The notes beneath the pieces were generated by a model. It had not been told where the DNA came from and made no database searches. It worked only from the letters and a program-made list of their open reading frames with translations. From contig CAYQUT010000034.1 in NCBI GenBank assembly GCA_964420985.1, forward strand, positions 1-24,507: DNA of 24,507 nt, given 5' to 3'. This DNA is from CAMCTV01 sp964420985. GTDB taxonomy: Bacteria; Bacteroidota; Bacteroidia; Flavobacteriales_D; Sanyastnellaceae. How positions within the stretch are numbered: position 1 is the first letter of the stretch; each line of letters opens with the position of its first letter. Shown here piece after piece: positions 16,185-23,293 of this stretch. A program made the translations under genes and the position numbers.

Positions 16185-17598
16185 GTAAATAATTTTCCGC
16201 TTGATCGATATATGCCCGTTGCTTTGCTTCGGGCATTTTTTCTAATGTCCTCACCATCATGGACAATCGAGGATTGGACAAAAAGAACGATCGATGTTGA
16301 AAAATAAACCGCCAAAATAAAGCGTCCCATACAGCACTCCAATCCGCCTTGGGATAATGCGACATCTTGTGGATATAGTTAGAACCACTGATATAGGGCT
16401 TGGTACTCATGATTCCTCCATCAGCATATTGCGACATCCCATACACATTGGGTACCATCACCCAATCATAAGCATCAATGAAAAGGGCCATGAACCAGGC
16501 GTGAACTTCATCAGGGTCAAATTCACACAAGCACATGAAATTTCCCAATACCATCAACCGCTCTATGTGGTGGGCATATCCGGTTTTTTTGATTTTCTGA
16601 ATCACATCATCAACCGGTACAATTCCCGTGGTACCTGACCACCAAGAAGCCGGAATCTTCCTTTTGAATTGCCAAAAGTTCTTGGTGCGCTCTTCACGAC
16701 CTTTGACCACATATACTGCCCTGATGTATTCTCTCCATCCCAAAACTTGACGAATAAATCCTTCTACAGCATTCAAAGGCAACTGCGGATTTTTGTCATA
16801 AAAGTCAATCACTGCTTGACAGATTTCACGTGGATTCAATAATCCAATATTCAGTGCTGGAGTCAGAAGACTATGATACACCCATGATTGCTGACCATCA
16901 ATGGCATCCTGGTATTCGCCATAATGCGCCAATCGATTCTCAATAAAATCATGCAATACTTGGAGCGCTGCTTCCCGATGAATGGGAAAATAAAAATTCT
17001 GAACATCTCCAAAGGAGTGGGGAAATTTTTGTTGGACATACTCCTTAGCCTCTGAAACATAACGATCTTCAGCTGGAAACCAAGGCAGTGGCGCCTGATG
17101 GCCCTTGGGCAACTTCTTCCTGTTCTCTGCATCCAACGACCAAGCTCCTCCCAACGGCTCCTCCCCCTGCATTAACCATCCTGTCTTTTTTCTTTGTTGC
17201 TTATAAAAATCAAACAATAAAAATCTTTTTTTCTTCCCAAAGGTCTCCATCACCTCGGCATGGCCCAAAAAGAAATTGGGGGTATCCAAAACCTTTACGT
17301 TCTTGCAAAGTGAATGAATCTCTCTTTCCAAATAATCATCCACAACATTGTAAATCGTAACCGCTTGCTGGGTTGAACTAAAAAACAACTCGGGTTCAGT
17401 TGAATCAAAATCCCAATAGATCACCGTCTTTCCCACCGCCACCAATGCATCAGCATATGCCTTCATGGACGCGCGATGCAGCACCAATTTTTGACGGTGA
17501 AAGGGGTATTGCGAAAAATACAAAGGGTGCTCCCAAAGTACAATTTCTTGCTCTTCAGGAAAGGGAAAAAACAGTTGATGGGGAAACAAAAGATGCAT
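16153..17598 (-). CDS. Cryptochrome/photolyase of the FeS-BCP (PhrB-like) family lacking its Fe-S cysteines
   Basis: Member of the deoxyribodipyrimidine photolyase-related (DPRP) family, 481 aa. Known relatives such as Agrobacterium PhrB are light-driven (6-4) photolyases with FAD, a lumazine antenna and a [4Fe-4S] cluster. Seen here: an N-terminal antenna-domain start (LLFPHQLF); FYKQQRKKTGWLM and GEEPLGGAWSLDAENR (about 131-160); HSLLTPALNIGLL (242-254); NAVEGFIRQVLGWREY (276-291); YAHHIERLMVLGNF (341-354) with the active-site His pair 343-344; and NVYGMSQYADGG (384-395). Against PhrB as I remember it (C350, C438, C441, C454), the ligand positions become Pro328, Pro416 and a gap of about 10 residues (MSHYPKADW ... 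DALFW). The overall fold signature is intact, so it may be active without the cluster, or be a sensor. The start is ATG 17596-17598, supported by the conserved N-terminus and lying 1 nt after a hairpin. It is last in the minus-strand run after sdhB (53-bp gap). Confidence 0.92.
   Translation of the reverse strand: MHLLFPHQLFFPFPEEQEIVLWEHPLYFSQYPFHRQKLVLHRASMKAYADALVAVGKTVIYWDFDSTEPELFFSSTQQAVTIYNVVDDYLEREIHSLCKNVKVLDTPNFFLGHAEVMETFGKKKRFLLFDFYKQQRKKTGWLMQGEEPLGGAWSLDAENRKKLPKGHQAPLPWFPAEDRYVSEAKEYVQQKFPHSFGDVQNFYFPIHREAALQVLHDFIENRLAHYGEYQDAIDGQQSWVYHSLLTPALNIGLLNPREICQAVIDFYDKNPQLPLNAVEGFIRQVLGWREYIRAVYVVKGREERTKNFWQFKRKIPASWWSGTTGIVPVDDVIQKIKKTGYAHHIERLMVLGNFMCLCEFDPDEVHAWFMALFIDAYDWVMVPNVYGMSQYADGGIMSTKPYISGSNYIHKMSHYPKADWSAVWDALFWRFIFQHRSFFLSNPRLSMMVRTLEKMPEAKQRAYIDQAENYLLKLDSANGTD
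16212..16241 (+). terminator. glyS intrinsic terminator inside the coding end of the photolyase-related gene
   Basis: ATGCCCG arm (16212-16218), 11-nt loop, CGGGCAT arm (16230-16236), then a T run to 16241, starting 27 nt after the glyS stop codon. In the opposite frame the same bases encode KMPEAKQRA (454-462) near the photolyase C-terminus. The stem is perfect and the T run follows on the plus strand, so it should act on glyS transcripts. Confidence 0.85.
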
Positions 17599-17599
17599 A

Positions 17600-17633
17600 G
17601 CTGAACAACAATCTGAAGGGATTGAAGTTCAGC
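17600..17633 (-). promoter_or_regulatory. Two-part hairpin/inverted repeat ending 1 nt before the photolyase start codon
   Basis: Outer arms GCTGAAC/GTTCAGC (7 bp), a symmetric 2-nt internal loop (TT/TT on the minus strand), inner arms CAATC/GATTG (5 bp) and a 6-nt CCTTCA loop. It begins 18 nt after the sdhB stop codon, and only one base separates it from the ATG at 17598. No T run follows, so it is not a standard terminator. It could occlude the ribosome, act as an operator palindrome, or protect the sdhB mRNA 3' end. Confidence 0.7.
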
Positions 17634-17651
17634 CTGATCTCAATTCTTGAA

Positions 17652-18410
17652 TTAACCTTTAATGGTAGCTGCCAAATACTCGCGGTTCATGCGCGCGATG
17701 TTCTCAATGCTGATGCTCTTGGGGCATTGCACTTCACATGCACCGATGTTGGAACAATTTCCAAATCCCTCAGCGTCCATTTGCTTGACCATATTCTCTA
17801 CCCGCTCATGACGCTCAGGGTGACCCTGTGGCAACAAAGCAAATTGAGAAACCTTGGCCCCTACAAACAACATAGCGGAACCATTGGGGCAAGTAGCCAC
17901 ACAAGCACCACAACCAATACAAGTAGCAGCATCAAAAGCTTTGTCTGCATCCTCCTTGGGTACGGGAATCGCGTTAGCATCCAATGTTCTTCCGGAAGTA
18001 TTCACAGAAACAAATCCTCCTGCTTGTTGGATACGGTCAAAAGCTGAACGGTCCACCATCAAATCTTTGATCACTGGGAAACCAGCACTTCTCCAAGGTT
18101 CAATGTAGATGGTATCACCATCCTTAAAAGAACGCATGTGCAACTGACAAGTGGTTACTCCGCGGTTGGGACCATGTGCTTCTCCGTTGATGAACATCGA
18201 GCACATGCCACAGATACCTTCACGACAGTCATGGTCAAACGTTACAGGATCTTCTCCCTTGCGAATCAACTCATCATTGAGCACATCCATCATCTCCAAG
18301 AAACTCATGTCTGGAGAGACGTTTCCCAATTTGTATTCTGTCATTTGACCCTGGGCCTCTGCGTTGGCTTGGCGCCATACTTTTAATGTCAAATTCATTC
18401 CGTTTTCCAT
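17652..18410 (-). CDS. sdhB: Succinate dehydrogenase/fumarate reductase iron-sulfur subunit
   Basis: Carries electrons from the SdhA flavin through three Fe-S clusters to quinone at the membrane anchor. 252 residues from the chosen ATG at 18408-18410. Ligands: [2Fe-2S] C62, C67, C70 and C88 (CREGICGMC ... TTC); [4Fe-4S] C164, C167, C170 with C174 in the usual shared position (CIGCGACVATCPNGS); [3Fe-4S] C219, C225, C229 (CSNIGACEVQCPKSIS). The C-terminus IENIARMNREYLAA is typical. The ATG lies 4 nt after the sdhA stop; an earlier in-frame ATG at 18452 would overlap sdhA and add a non-conserved tail. An ATG at 18398 (MNLTLKVWRQ) is also possible. Last gene of the sdhCAB set. Confidence 0.97.
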   Translation of the reverse strand: MENGMNLTLKVWRQANAEAQGQMTEYKLGNVSPDMSFLEMMDVLNDELIRKGEDPVTFDHDCREGICGMCSMFINGEAHGPNRGVTTCQLHMRSFKDGDTIYIEPWRSAGFPVIKDLMVDRSAFDRIQQAGGFVSVNTSGRTLDANAIPVPKEDADKAFDAATCIGCGACVATCPNGSAMLFVGAKVSQFALLPQGHPERHERVENMVKQMDAEGFGNCSNIGACEVQCPKSISIENIARMNREYLAATIKG

Positions 18411-18414
18411 GTTG

Positions 18415-20415
18415 TTATTTATAACTACGTGATTGTACTTTAATATTTTCATACACCAAGGCTTCTTTGTTTAAGCTTGGTGCGGATGGATTGCCCGTGT
18501 ATTCCCATGCCGCTACATAATTGTAAACGTCATCTACACGCAAAGCCTCTCCATCTTCTGTTTGGTATTCCTCGCGGAAGTGACCTCCACAAGACTCGTT
18601 TCTATCCAAAGCGTCTTTGCACATCAACTCACCCAAATCAATGAAGTCTGCGACACGCAAAGCCTTCTCCAATTCTGGATTCATTCCGTTTTGAACTCCT
18701 GGGATACGAACGTTTTTGAAGAAATCCTCTCTGATTTTTTGAATCTCACTGATGGCGAATTTTAAACCTTCTTCGTTGCGCGCCATTCCGCAGTAGTCCC
18801 ACATGATTTTTCCCAACTTACGGTGGAAATGATCAACGGGGACTGTTCCGTTGTTATTGAACAACGCTTCTACTTGCTTGCGCACGTTGTCTTCTGCAGC
18901 AACAAATTCAGGAGCGTCCGTGGAGATCTTACCGGTTCCAATTTCATCAGCCAAATAATTACCGATGGTGTAAGGCAATACAAAATAGCCATCTGCCAAT
19001 CCTTGCATCAAAGCAGATGCGCCTAAACGATTGGCACCATGGTCAGAGAAGTTGGCCTCACCGCAAGCGTAACATCCTTTGATGGTGGTCATCAACTCAT
19101 AATCTACCCACAATCCACCCATGGTATAGTGCACCGCTGGGTAAATCATCATGGGTGTCTCATATGGATTCTCTGCTACAATCTGCTCATACATCTGGAA
19201 CAAGTTGCCATACTTCTGCTCAACCACTTTCTTACCCATGGCAATGATCTCGTCATGAGAAGCGTTGTGCAAACCTTTTACAGTGGCTTGTTGTTTTCCG
19301 TAACGCTCAATGGCGCTTGAGAAATCCAGATAAACAGCTTCACCGGTGGTGTTCACTCCAAAGCCAGCGTCGCAACGCTCTTTGGCCGCACGTGAAGCCA
19401 CGTCGCGGGGAACCAAGTTTCCGAAAGCAGGATAACGACGCTCCAAATAATAGTCACGGCGTTCCTCTGGTAAATCGGTTGGTTTTAATTTCTTGGCGCG
19501 AATGGCCTCTGCATCCTCTTTGAATTTGGGTACCCAAATACGACCATCGTTTCTCAATGACTCTGACATCAAAGTCAACTTGGATTGGTGGTCACCACTT
19601 ACAGGAATGCAAGTAGGGTGAATCTGAGTAAAACAAGGGTTAGCCATCAAAGCTCCTCTCTTGTGCGCTCTCCAAGCCGCAGTAACGTTGGATCCCATGG
19701 CATTGGTAGACAAGAAGAAAACGTTTCCATATCCACCTGTACACAAAACAACAGCGTGTGCAGAGTGGCGTTCAATGGCTCCTGTCACCAAGTTGCGGGC
19801 AATGATGCCTCGAGCTTTGCCATCGATGACCACCACATCCAACATCTCATGACGGTTCAATAAGGTAATGTTTCCTTTGCCTATTTGACGGCTCATTGCG
19901 GAGTAAGCTCCCAACAACAATTGTTGTCCTGTTTGGCCCTTGGCATAGAATGTACGAGAAACCTGCGTACCACCGAAAGAACGGTTGTCCAACAATCCAC
20001 CGTAATCACGCGCAAAAGGAACACCCTGTGCAACGCACTGGTCAATAATATTGGCGCTCACCTCGGCCAAACGGTAAACGTTGGCTTCACGTGCGCGGTA
20101 ATCACCACCTTTGATGGTATCATAAAACAAACGATAGGTAGAGTCACCATCGTTCATGTAATTCTTAGCAGCATTGATTCCTCCTTGGGCTGCTATGGAG
20201 TGCGCGCGGCGCGGAGAATCTTGGAAACACAAAGCTTTTACTTTGTATCCCATTTCCGCCAGTGAAGCAGCGGCCGAAGCACCTGCCAATCCTGTTCCAA
20301 CAACAATGACATCAATGTTGCGCTTGTTGGCAGGATTCACCAAACGAGCTGTGTTTTTGTACTTGGTCCACTTTTGATCTAGTGGTCCTTCTGGAATTTT
20401 ATTAATGAGTTCCAT
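18415..20415 (-). CDS. sdhA: Succinate dehydrogenase/fumarate reductase flavoprotein subunit
   Basis: Oxidises succinate to fumarate with covalent FAD; TCA cycle and respiratory complex II. 666 residues from ATG 20413-20415. The dinucleotide-binding motif VIVVGTGLAGASAA has its glycines at about 40-45. The FAD-linking His72 is in AHSIAAQGGINAAKN. Substrate-site motifs: TQIHPTCIPV, SESLRNDGRIW, PAVHYTMGGLW, GEANFSDHGANRLGASALMQG. Length fits the Bacteroidota type-B enzyme. A TTG 21 nt upstream would overlap sdhC and adds only MYIKKLT, so the ATG was preferred; it leaves a 10-nt gap after sdhC. The sdhB ATG follows 4 nt after its TAA, indicating coupled translation. Confidence 0.97.
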   Translation of the reverse strand: MELINKIPEGPLDQKWTKYKNTARLVNPANKRNIDVIVVGTGLAGASAAASLAEMGYKVKALCFQDSPRRAHSIAAQGGINAAKNYMNDGDSTYRLFYDTIKGGDYRAREANVYRLAEVSANIIDQCVAQGVPFARDYGGLLDNRSFGGTQVSRTFYAKGQTGQQLLLGAYSAMSRQIGKGNITLLNRHEMLDVVVIDGKARGIIARNLVTGAIERHSAHAVVLCTGGYGNVFFLSTNAMGSNVTAAWRAHKRGALMANPCFTQIHPTCIPVSGDHQSKLTLMSESLRNDGRIWVPKFKEDAEAIRAKKLKPTDLPEERRDYYLERRYPAFGNLVPRDVASRAAKERCDAGFGVNTTGEAVYLDFSSAIERYGKQQATVKGLHNASHDEIIAMGKKVVEQKYGNLFQMYEQIVAENPYETPMMIYPAVHYTMGGLWVDYELMTTIKGCYACGEANFSDHGANRLGASALMQGLADGYFVLPYTIGNYLADEIGTGKISTDAPEFVAAEDNVRKQVEALFNNNGTVPVDHFHRKLGKIMWDYCGMARNEEGLKFAISEIQKIREDFFKNVRIPGVQNGMNPELEKALRVADFIDLGELMCKDALDRNESCGGHFREEYQTEDGEALRVDDVYNYVAAWEYTGNPSAPSLNKEALVYENIKVQSRSYK

Positions 20416-20425
20416 GGTCAATTTT

Positions 20426-21115
20426 TTAATGTACAAGTTGTAAATACATGGCTACTGGCATTGAGGCAAACAATGCGCTGATGAAAACAGAGAAGGCATC
20501 TCCAGTAAAAGCGATGGCCTGTCCGTATTGCCCTTGGTTCCATCCAAATGATTGAAAGGCACTTCTGAATCCGTGCAACAAGTGCCAGAACAATGAAAAG
20601 CATCCCAACAAATAAACAATCACTACCCACAATTCTGAAAACACCAAACGCATTTCAGAATACAGATTTTCCATCCACACGCCATTCACAAAAACATGCT
20701 TCTCACCGGTCAATCCCGTGATGCGCGTCTTCAACCAAAAATCTTTCAAGTGAATAATCAAGAAAAACAAAATCAAAGTTCCCAAGATGGCCATGCTACG
20801 AGAATACCATTTGCTGCTGGCATTGGCCTTTTCATAAGCATAGGCCACAGGGCGGGCAGCGCGATTTTGAAAATACAACACCAATCCATCTACAATGTGC
20901 AGAATCAATCCTGCAAACAAACCAATTTCCAAGGTTCGCACAATCAAGTTGGTACCCATAAAGTGACCCCATTCATTAAATGTCTTTCCTCCATCGTTGA
21001 AGAAAATCATTGCATTGATTGCCGCGTGCACCACCAAGAAAGAAATCAAGAACAAGCCCGTGGCCGCCATGGTGTATTTCTTGGTTAACGAAGATTTAAA
21101 TATTCCTTTTGCCAT
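20426..21115 (-). CDS. sdhC: Succinate dehydrogenase cytochrome b subunit (b558 family)
   Basis: Single membrane anchor of a type-B succinate:quinone oxidoreductase; binds two hemes and reduces (mena)quinone in the inner membrane. 229 residues from the ATG at 21113-21115 (MAKGIFKSSLTKKYTMAATG). Five hydrophobic helices by eye at about 16-38, 57-81, 107-127, 159-184 and 200-225. Candidate heme-ligand histidines are H30, H73, H122 and H178 or H181, placed as in the di-heme FrdC/SdhC family. There is no sdhD, as expected for this type. An upstream in-frame ATG at 21232 would add 39 residues and overlap nadD; it was rejected because the conserved family start is MAKG-like. Confidence 0.95.
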   Translation of the reverse strand: MAKGIFKSSLTKKYTMAATGLFLISFLVVHAAINAMIFFNDGGKTFNEWGHFMGTNLIVRTLEIGLFAGLILHIVDGLVLYFQNRAARPVAYAYEKANASSKWYSRSMAILGTLILFFLIIHLKDFWLKTRITGLTGEKHVFVNGVWMENLYSEMRLVFSELWVVIVYLLGCFSLFWHLLHGFRSAFQSFGWNQGQYGQAIAFTGDAFSVFISALFASMPVAMYLQLVH

Positions 21116-21132
21116 AATCTTATTATTCGGCA

Positions 21133-21160
21133 CGAAAATAACACCGGATGCTATACACAA
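21133..21160 (-). promoter_or_regulatory. Candidate sdhCAB promoter
   Basis: In the 85-nt nadD-sdhC gap, the minus strand has TTG (21158-21160), a 17-nt spacer and TATTTTCG (21133-21140), one mismatch from TAnnTTTG, then 17 nt to the sdhC ATG. This is the only sizeable gap in the yicC-to-sdhB run, so an internal promoter is plausible. Confidence 0.4.
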
Positions 21161-21200
21161 TACGGAAAAACAAAAAATTACTTGCTTATTTAAAGTGTAT

Positions 21201-21779
21201 TCAGATAAGGTCCAAATACAAATGGTGCTCAATCATGTAATCCCAAACCAAATCTGAAACCCCTTGTGGCTTTAATTGGCCTTTGGATAAACATTCACGA
21301 ACTTTGGAGCTGCTCACTGGAACAGTCCCTCCTTGCAATAGGTGACAAGAACCTTCCCGCAAAACCATTGCCTTGTCAAATCCCTCTTGTCTGGGATACA
21401 CCCAAATGGAAAATTCATTTTCTATGATTTCTCCATCTTTCCATGTTGGTAGAGTGTTCCAACTGTCCGCTCCCATTAATATGGCCCATTTATAATCGGG
21501 GTATTGAATTTGTAATGCGCGCAAAGTTTGAATAGTATAAGAAGGCTGAGAGAGTCCTTCTTCCATTCTACAAATCAAATGGCCCTTGGGCAAAACCAAC
21601 TGCAACATGTTGAACCGATGTTCAAATGCAGCGAGTTCTTTGGCTTCTTTAAATGGATTGTGGGGACTCAATACCCACCAAACCTGATCTACTTGTGACT
21701 GTTGCTGAAAAATCTGAGACAAATGCACATGGCCATCATGCACGGGATTGAACGACCCAAAGTACAAGCCAATCTTCAT
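21201..21779 (-). CDS. nadD: Nicotinate-mononucleotide adenylyltransferase
   Basis: Makes deamido-NAD from nicotinate mononucleotide and ATP, in NAD synthesis. 192 residues, normal for the family. The nucleotidyltransferase HxGH motif is FGSFNPVHDGHVHL (7-20, H14 and H17); GADSW is at 103-107; the ISSTxIR-type motif is VPVSSSKVRE (153-162). Its ATG (21777-21779) directly abuts the gmk stop codon (21780-21782), so translation is probably coupled. The yicC-gmk-nadD order is common in Bacteroidota. Confidence 0.96.
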   Translation of the reverse strand: MKIGLYFGSFNPVHDGHVHLSQIFQQQSQVDQVWWVLSPHNPFKEAKELAAFEHRFNMLQLVLPKGHLICRMEEGLSQPSYTIQTLRALQIQYPDYKWAILMGADSWNTLPTWKDGEIIENEFSIWVYPRQEGFDKAMVLREGSCHLLQGGTVPVSSSKVRECLSKGQLKPQGVSDLVWDYMIEHHLYLDLI

Positions 21780-22346
21780 TTAAACTTTCAAGAAAGAATG
21801 CAATAATCCTTCTGCCTCAGCCAATGCTTTGGTTAAATCATCGTTGAGCAATTGGCAATCAAATTTGGGAGCAAATTTCATTTCGGAACTGGCCTTATTG
21901 ACCCGCATGGCAATTTTCTCAGGGCTTTCTGTGCTTCGATTGCGCAGCCTAAACGTCAGCACTTCTATGCTCGGAGGCTGAACAAAAATGGACAATGCCT
22001 TGTCACCAAAAATCTTTTTCAAATTCATCCCTCCTTGGACATCCACATCAAAAATAACATGCTTGCCCATTGCCCAAATGCGTTCTATCTCTGACTTGAG
22101 GGTTCCGTAATATTGATCTTTGTACACCTCTTCCCATTCGATAAATTCACCGGCTTGGGCCTTTTTCAAAAAATCGCTTGGAGAAAGGAAGTAATAATCT
22201 TGACCGTTGACCTCATTGCCACGTTGTGATCTGCTTGTCGCAGAAACGGAAAAGGCCAATTGAAAGGACTCAATGGTCATCAAATGACGGACAATGGTGG
22301 TCTTGCCTGCGCCGCTGGGGGCTGAAAAGATGATCGCTTTTCCCAT
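21780..22346 (-). CDS. gmk: Guanylate kinase
   Basis: Phosphorylates GMP to GDP with ATP. 188 residues, normal length. P-loop SAPSGAGKTT (8-17); GMP-binding segment SVSATSRSQRGNEVNGQDYYF; EFIEWEEVYKDQYYGT; VIFDVDVQGGMNLKK; RLRNRSTESPEKIAMRV lid region. It follows yicC by 17 nt and abuts nadD without a gap. Confidence 0.98.
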   Translation of the reverse strand: MGKAIIFSAPSGAGKTTIVRHLMTIESFQLAFSVSATSRSQRGNEVNGQDYYFLSPSDFLKKAQAGEFIEWEEVYKDQYYGTLKSEIERIWAMGKHVIFDVDVQGGMNLKKIFGDKALSIFVQPPSIEVLTFRLRNRSTESPEKIAMRVNKASSEMKFAPKFDCQLLNDDLTKALAEAEGLLHSFLKV

Positions 22347-22363
22347 GTGCTAAAATAATCAAA

Positions 22364-23242
22364 TTACAGCACGTTGTTCAGCTGCTCTTTGATTTTTTCC
22401 AATTCATCTTTCATCATCACCACCAAACGTTGAATGTCTGCATCGTTGGCTTTGCTGCCAATGGTATTGATTTCGCGACCCATCTCTTGGGCTATGAATC
22501 CCAATTTCTTTCCTTGACCTGCGCCATTTAACTCTTCTAAAAAATGATCACAATTGGTTTTTAATCGTTGAAACTCTTCAGAAATATCCAAGCGCTCCAA
22601 ATAATAAATCAATTCTGCTTCAAAGCGATTTTCATCCACCTTGTCTGCCGGAATCAACTCTTCCAACGAAGTCTTGATGCGGTTGCGGACTTTCTCGTCT
22701 CGATCCTTAACAGGCTTTTCCAATTGATCACGGTATTGCAGAATGAGTTGTACTCTTTGCCAAATATCATTGAACAAGGCATCCCCTTCTTGTTGACGAT
22801 AATGTCCTAAGTTGGCAATGGCCTGTTGCAATAACACCATCACTTGCTTGATTTGCTCTTCAGAAAAAGTTGTTTCCTCTGACTTCAATACCTCAGGCAT
22901 TCTGAGCACTGCCGACAACACATCAGCATCCGACAACCCTTGCTCCTGCACAAAATTCTTGAGCAATGCAGCGTATTGGTTCATGAGCGTGGTATTCAAT
23001 ACAGGCGCTCCTTGACCTTTTACATTTTCAGATTGAATAAAAATATCCACCTTTCCACGGACACAGGCCTCAGCAACAGCGGAGCGATAAACCATTTCTT
23101 GATCACGCAAAAAGTACGGTATGCGCGCGTTCAAATCCAACTGCTTGCTATTAAGGCTGCGCACTTCAACCACCAAACGTTGCTCGGCAACAATCCCTTC
23201 GGCTTTGCCATAGCCGGTCATGGATTTCAAATTTTTATTCAT
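22364..23242 (-). CDS. yicC: YicC-family endoribonuclease
   Basis: 292 residues with both family parts: N-terminal KSMTGYGKAEG and VEVRSLNSKQLDLNARIP; C-terminal (DUF1732) ELIPADKVDENRFEAELIYY, LDISEEFQRLKTNCDHF and NTIGSKANDADIQRLVVMMK, ending EKIKEQLNNVL. E. coli YicC is reported to be an RNase that affects stability of small RNAs; the substrate here is unknown. First gene of the minus-strand run yicC-gmk-nadD-sdhCAB, divergent from hemH with a 51-bp gap that has a -7 box right before its ATG. Confidence 0.96.
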   Translation of the reverse strand: MNKNLKSMTGYGKAEGIVAEQRLVVEVRSLNSKQLDLNARIPYFLRDQEMVYRSAVAEACVRGKVDIFIQSENVKGQGAPVLNTTLMNQYAALLKNFVQEQGLSDADVLSAVLRMPEVLKSEETTFSEEQIKQVMVLLQQAIANLGHYRQQEGDALFNDIWQRVQLILQYRDQLEKPVKDRDEKVRNRIKTSLEELIPADKVDENRFEAELIYYLERLDISEEFQRLKTNCDHFLEELNGAGQGKKLGFIAQEMGREINTIGSKANDADIQRLVVMMKDELEKIKEQLNNVL

Positions 23243-23247
23243 TGCGA

Positions 23248-23255
23248 CAAAGATA
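23248..23255 (-). promoter_or_regulatory. yicC -7 box TATCTTTG
   Basis: Exact TAnnTTTG match on the minus strand, 5 nt before the yicC ATG at 23242. No clear -33 TTG at the normal distance. Transcription starting there would give a leader of only a few bases. Confidence 0.5.
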
Positions 23256-23260
23256 ATCGC

Positions 23261-23289
23261 TTGTGGATGATTAAAGTTTTGTTGTTTTG
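23261..23289 (+). promoter_or_regulatory. Candidate hemH promoter
   Basis: TTG at 23261-23263, an 18-nt spacer and TTGTTTTG at 23282-23289 (one mismatch to TAnnTTTG), then 4 nt to the hemH ATG. Spacing is close to the Bacteroidota -33/-7 arrangement. Confidence 0.45.
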
Positions 23290-23293
23290 CAGT

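Noticed and set aside
17600..17633. Hairpin as an intrinsic terminator after sdhB
   Set aside because: No T run follows on the minus strand; the stem goes directly into the photolyase ATG.
18411..18452. Upstream ATG of sdhB overlapping sdhA
   Set aside because: It adds 14 non-conserved residues and overlaps sdhA by 38 bp; ATG 18410 lies 4 nt after the sdhA stop.
20416..20436. TTG start of sdhA 21 nt upstream
   Set aside because: It overlaps sdhC and adds only MYIKKLT; the ATG at 20415 gives the normal spacing after sdhC.
21116..21232. Upstream ATG of sdhC overlapping the nadD end
   Set aside because: The extra 39 residues are not part of the family and cover the likely promoter; MAKGIFKSS at 21115 is the expected start.
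22940..23293. N-terminal extension of hemH by 118 residues
   Set aside because: The extension is antisense to yicC and unlike any ferrochelatase; the conserved MKKTAVLLINLGSP start at 23294 follows a promoter-like box.
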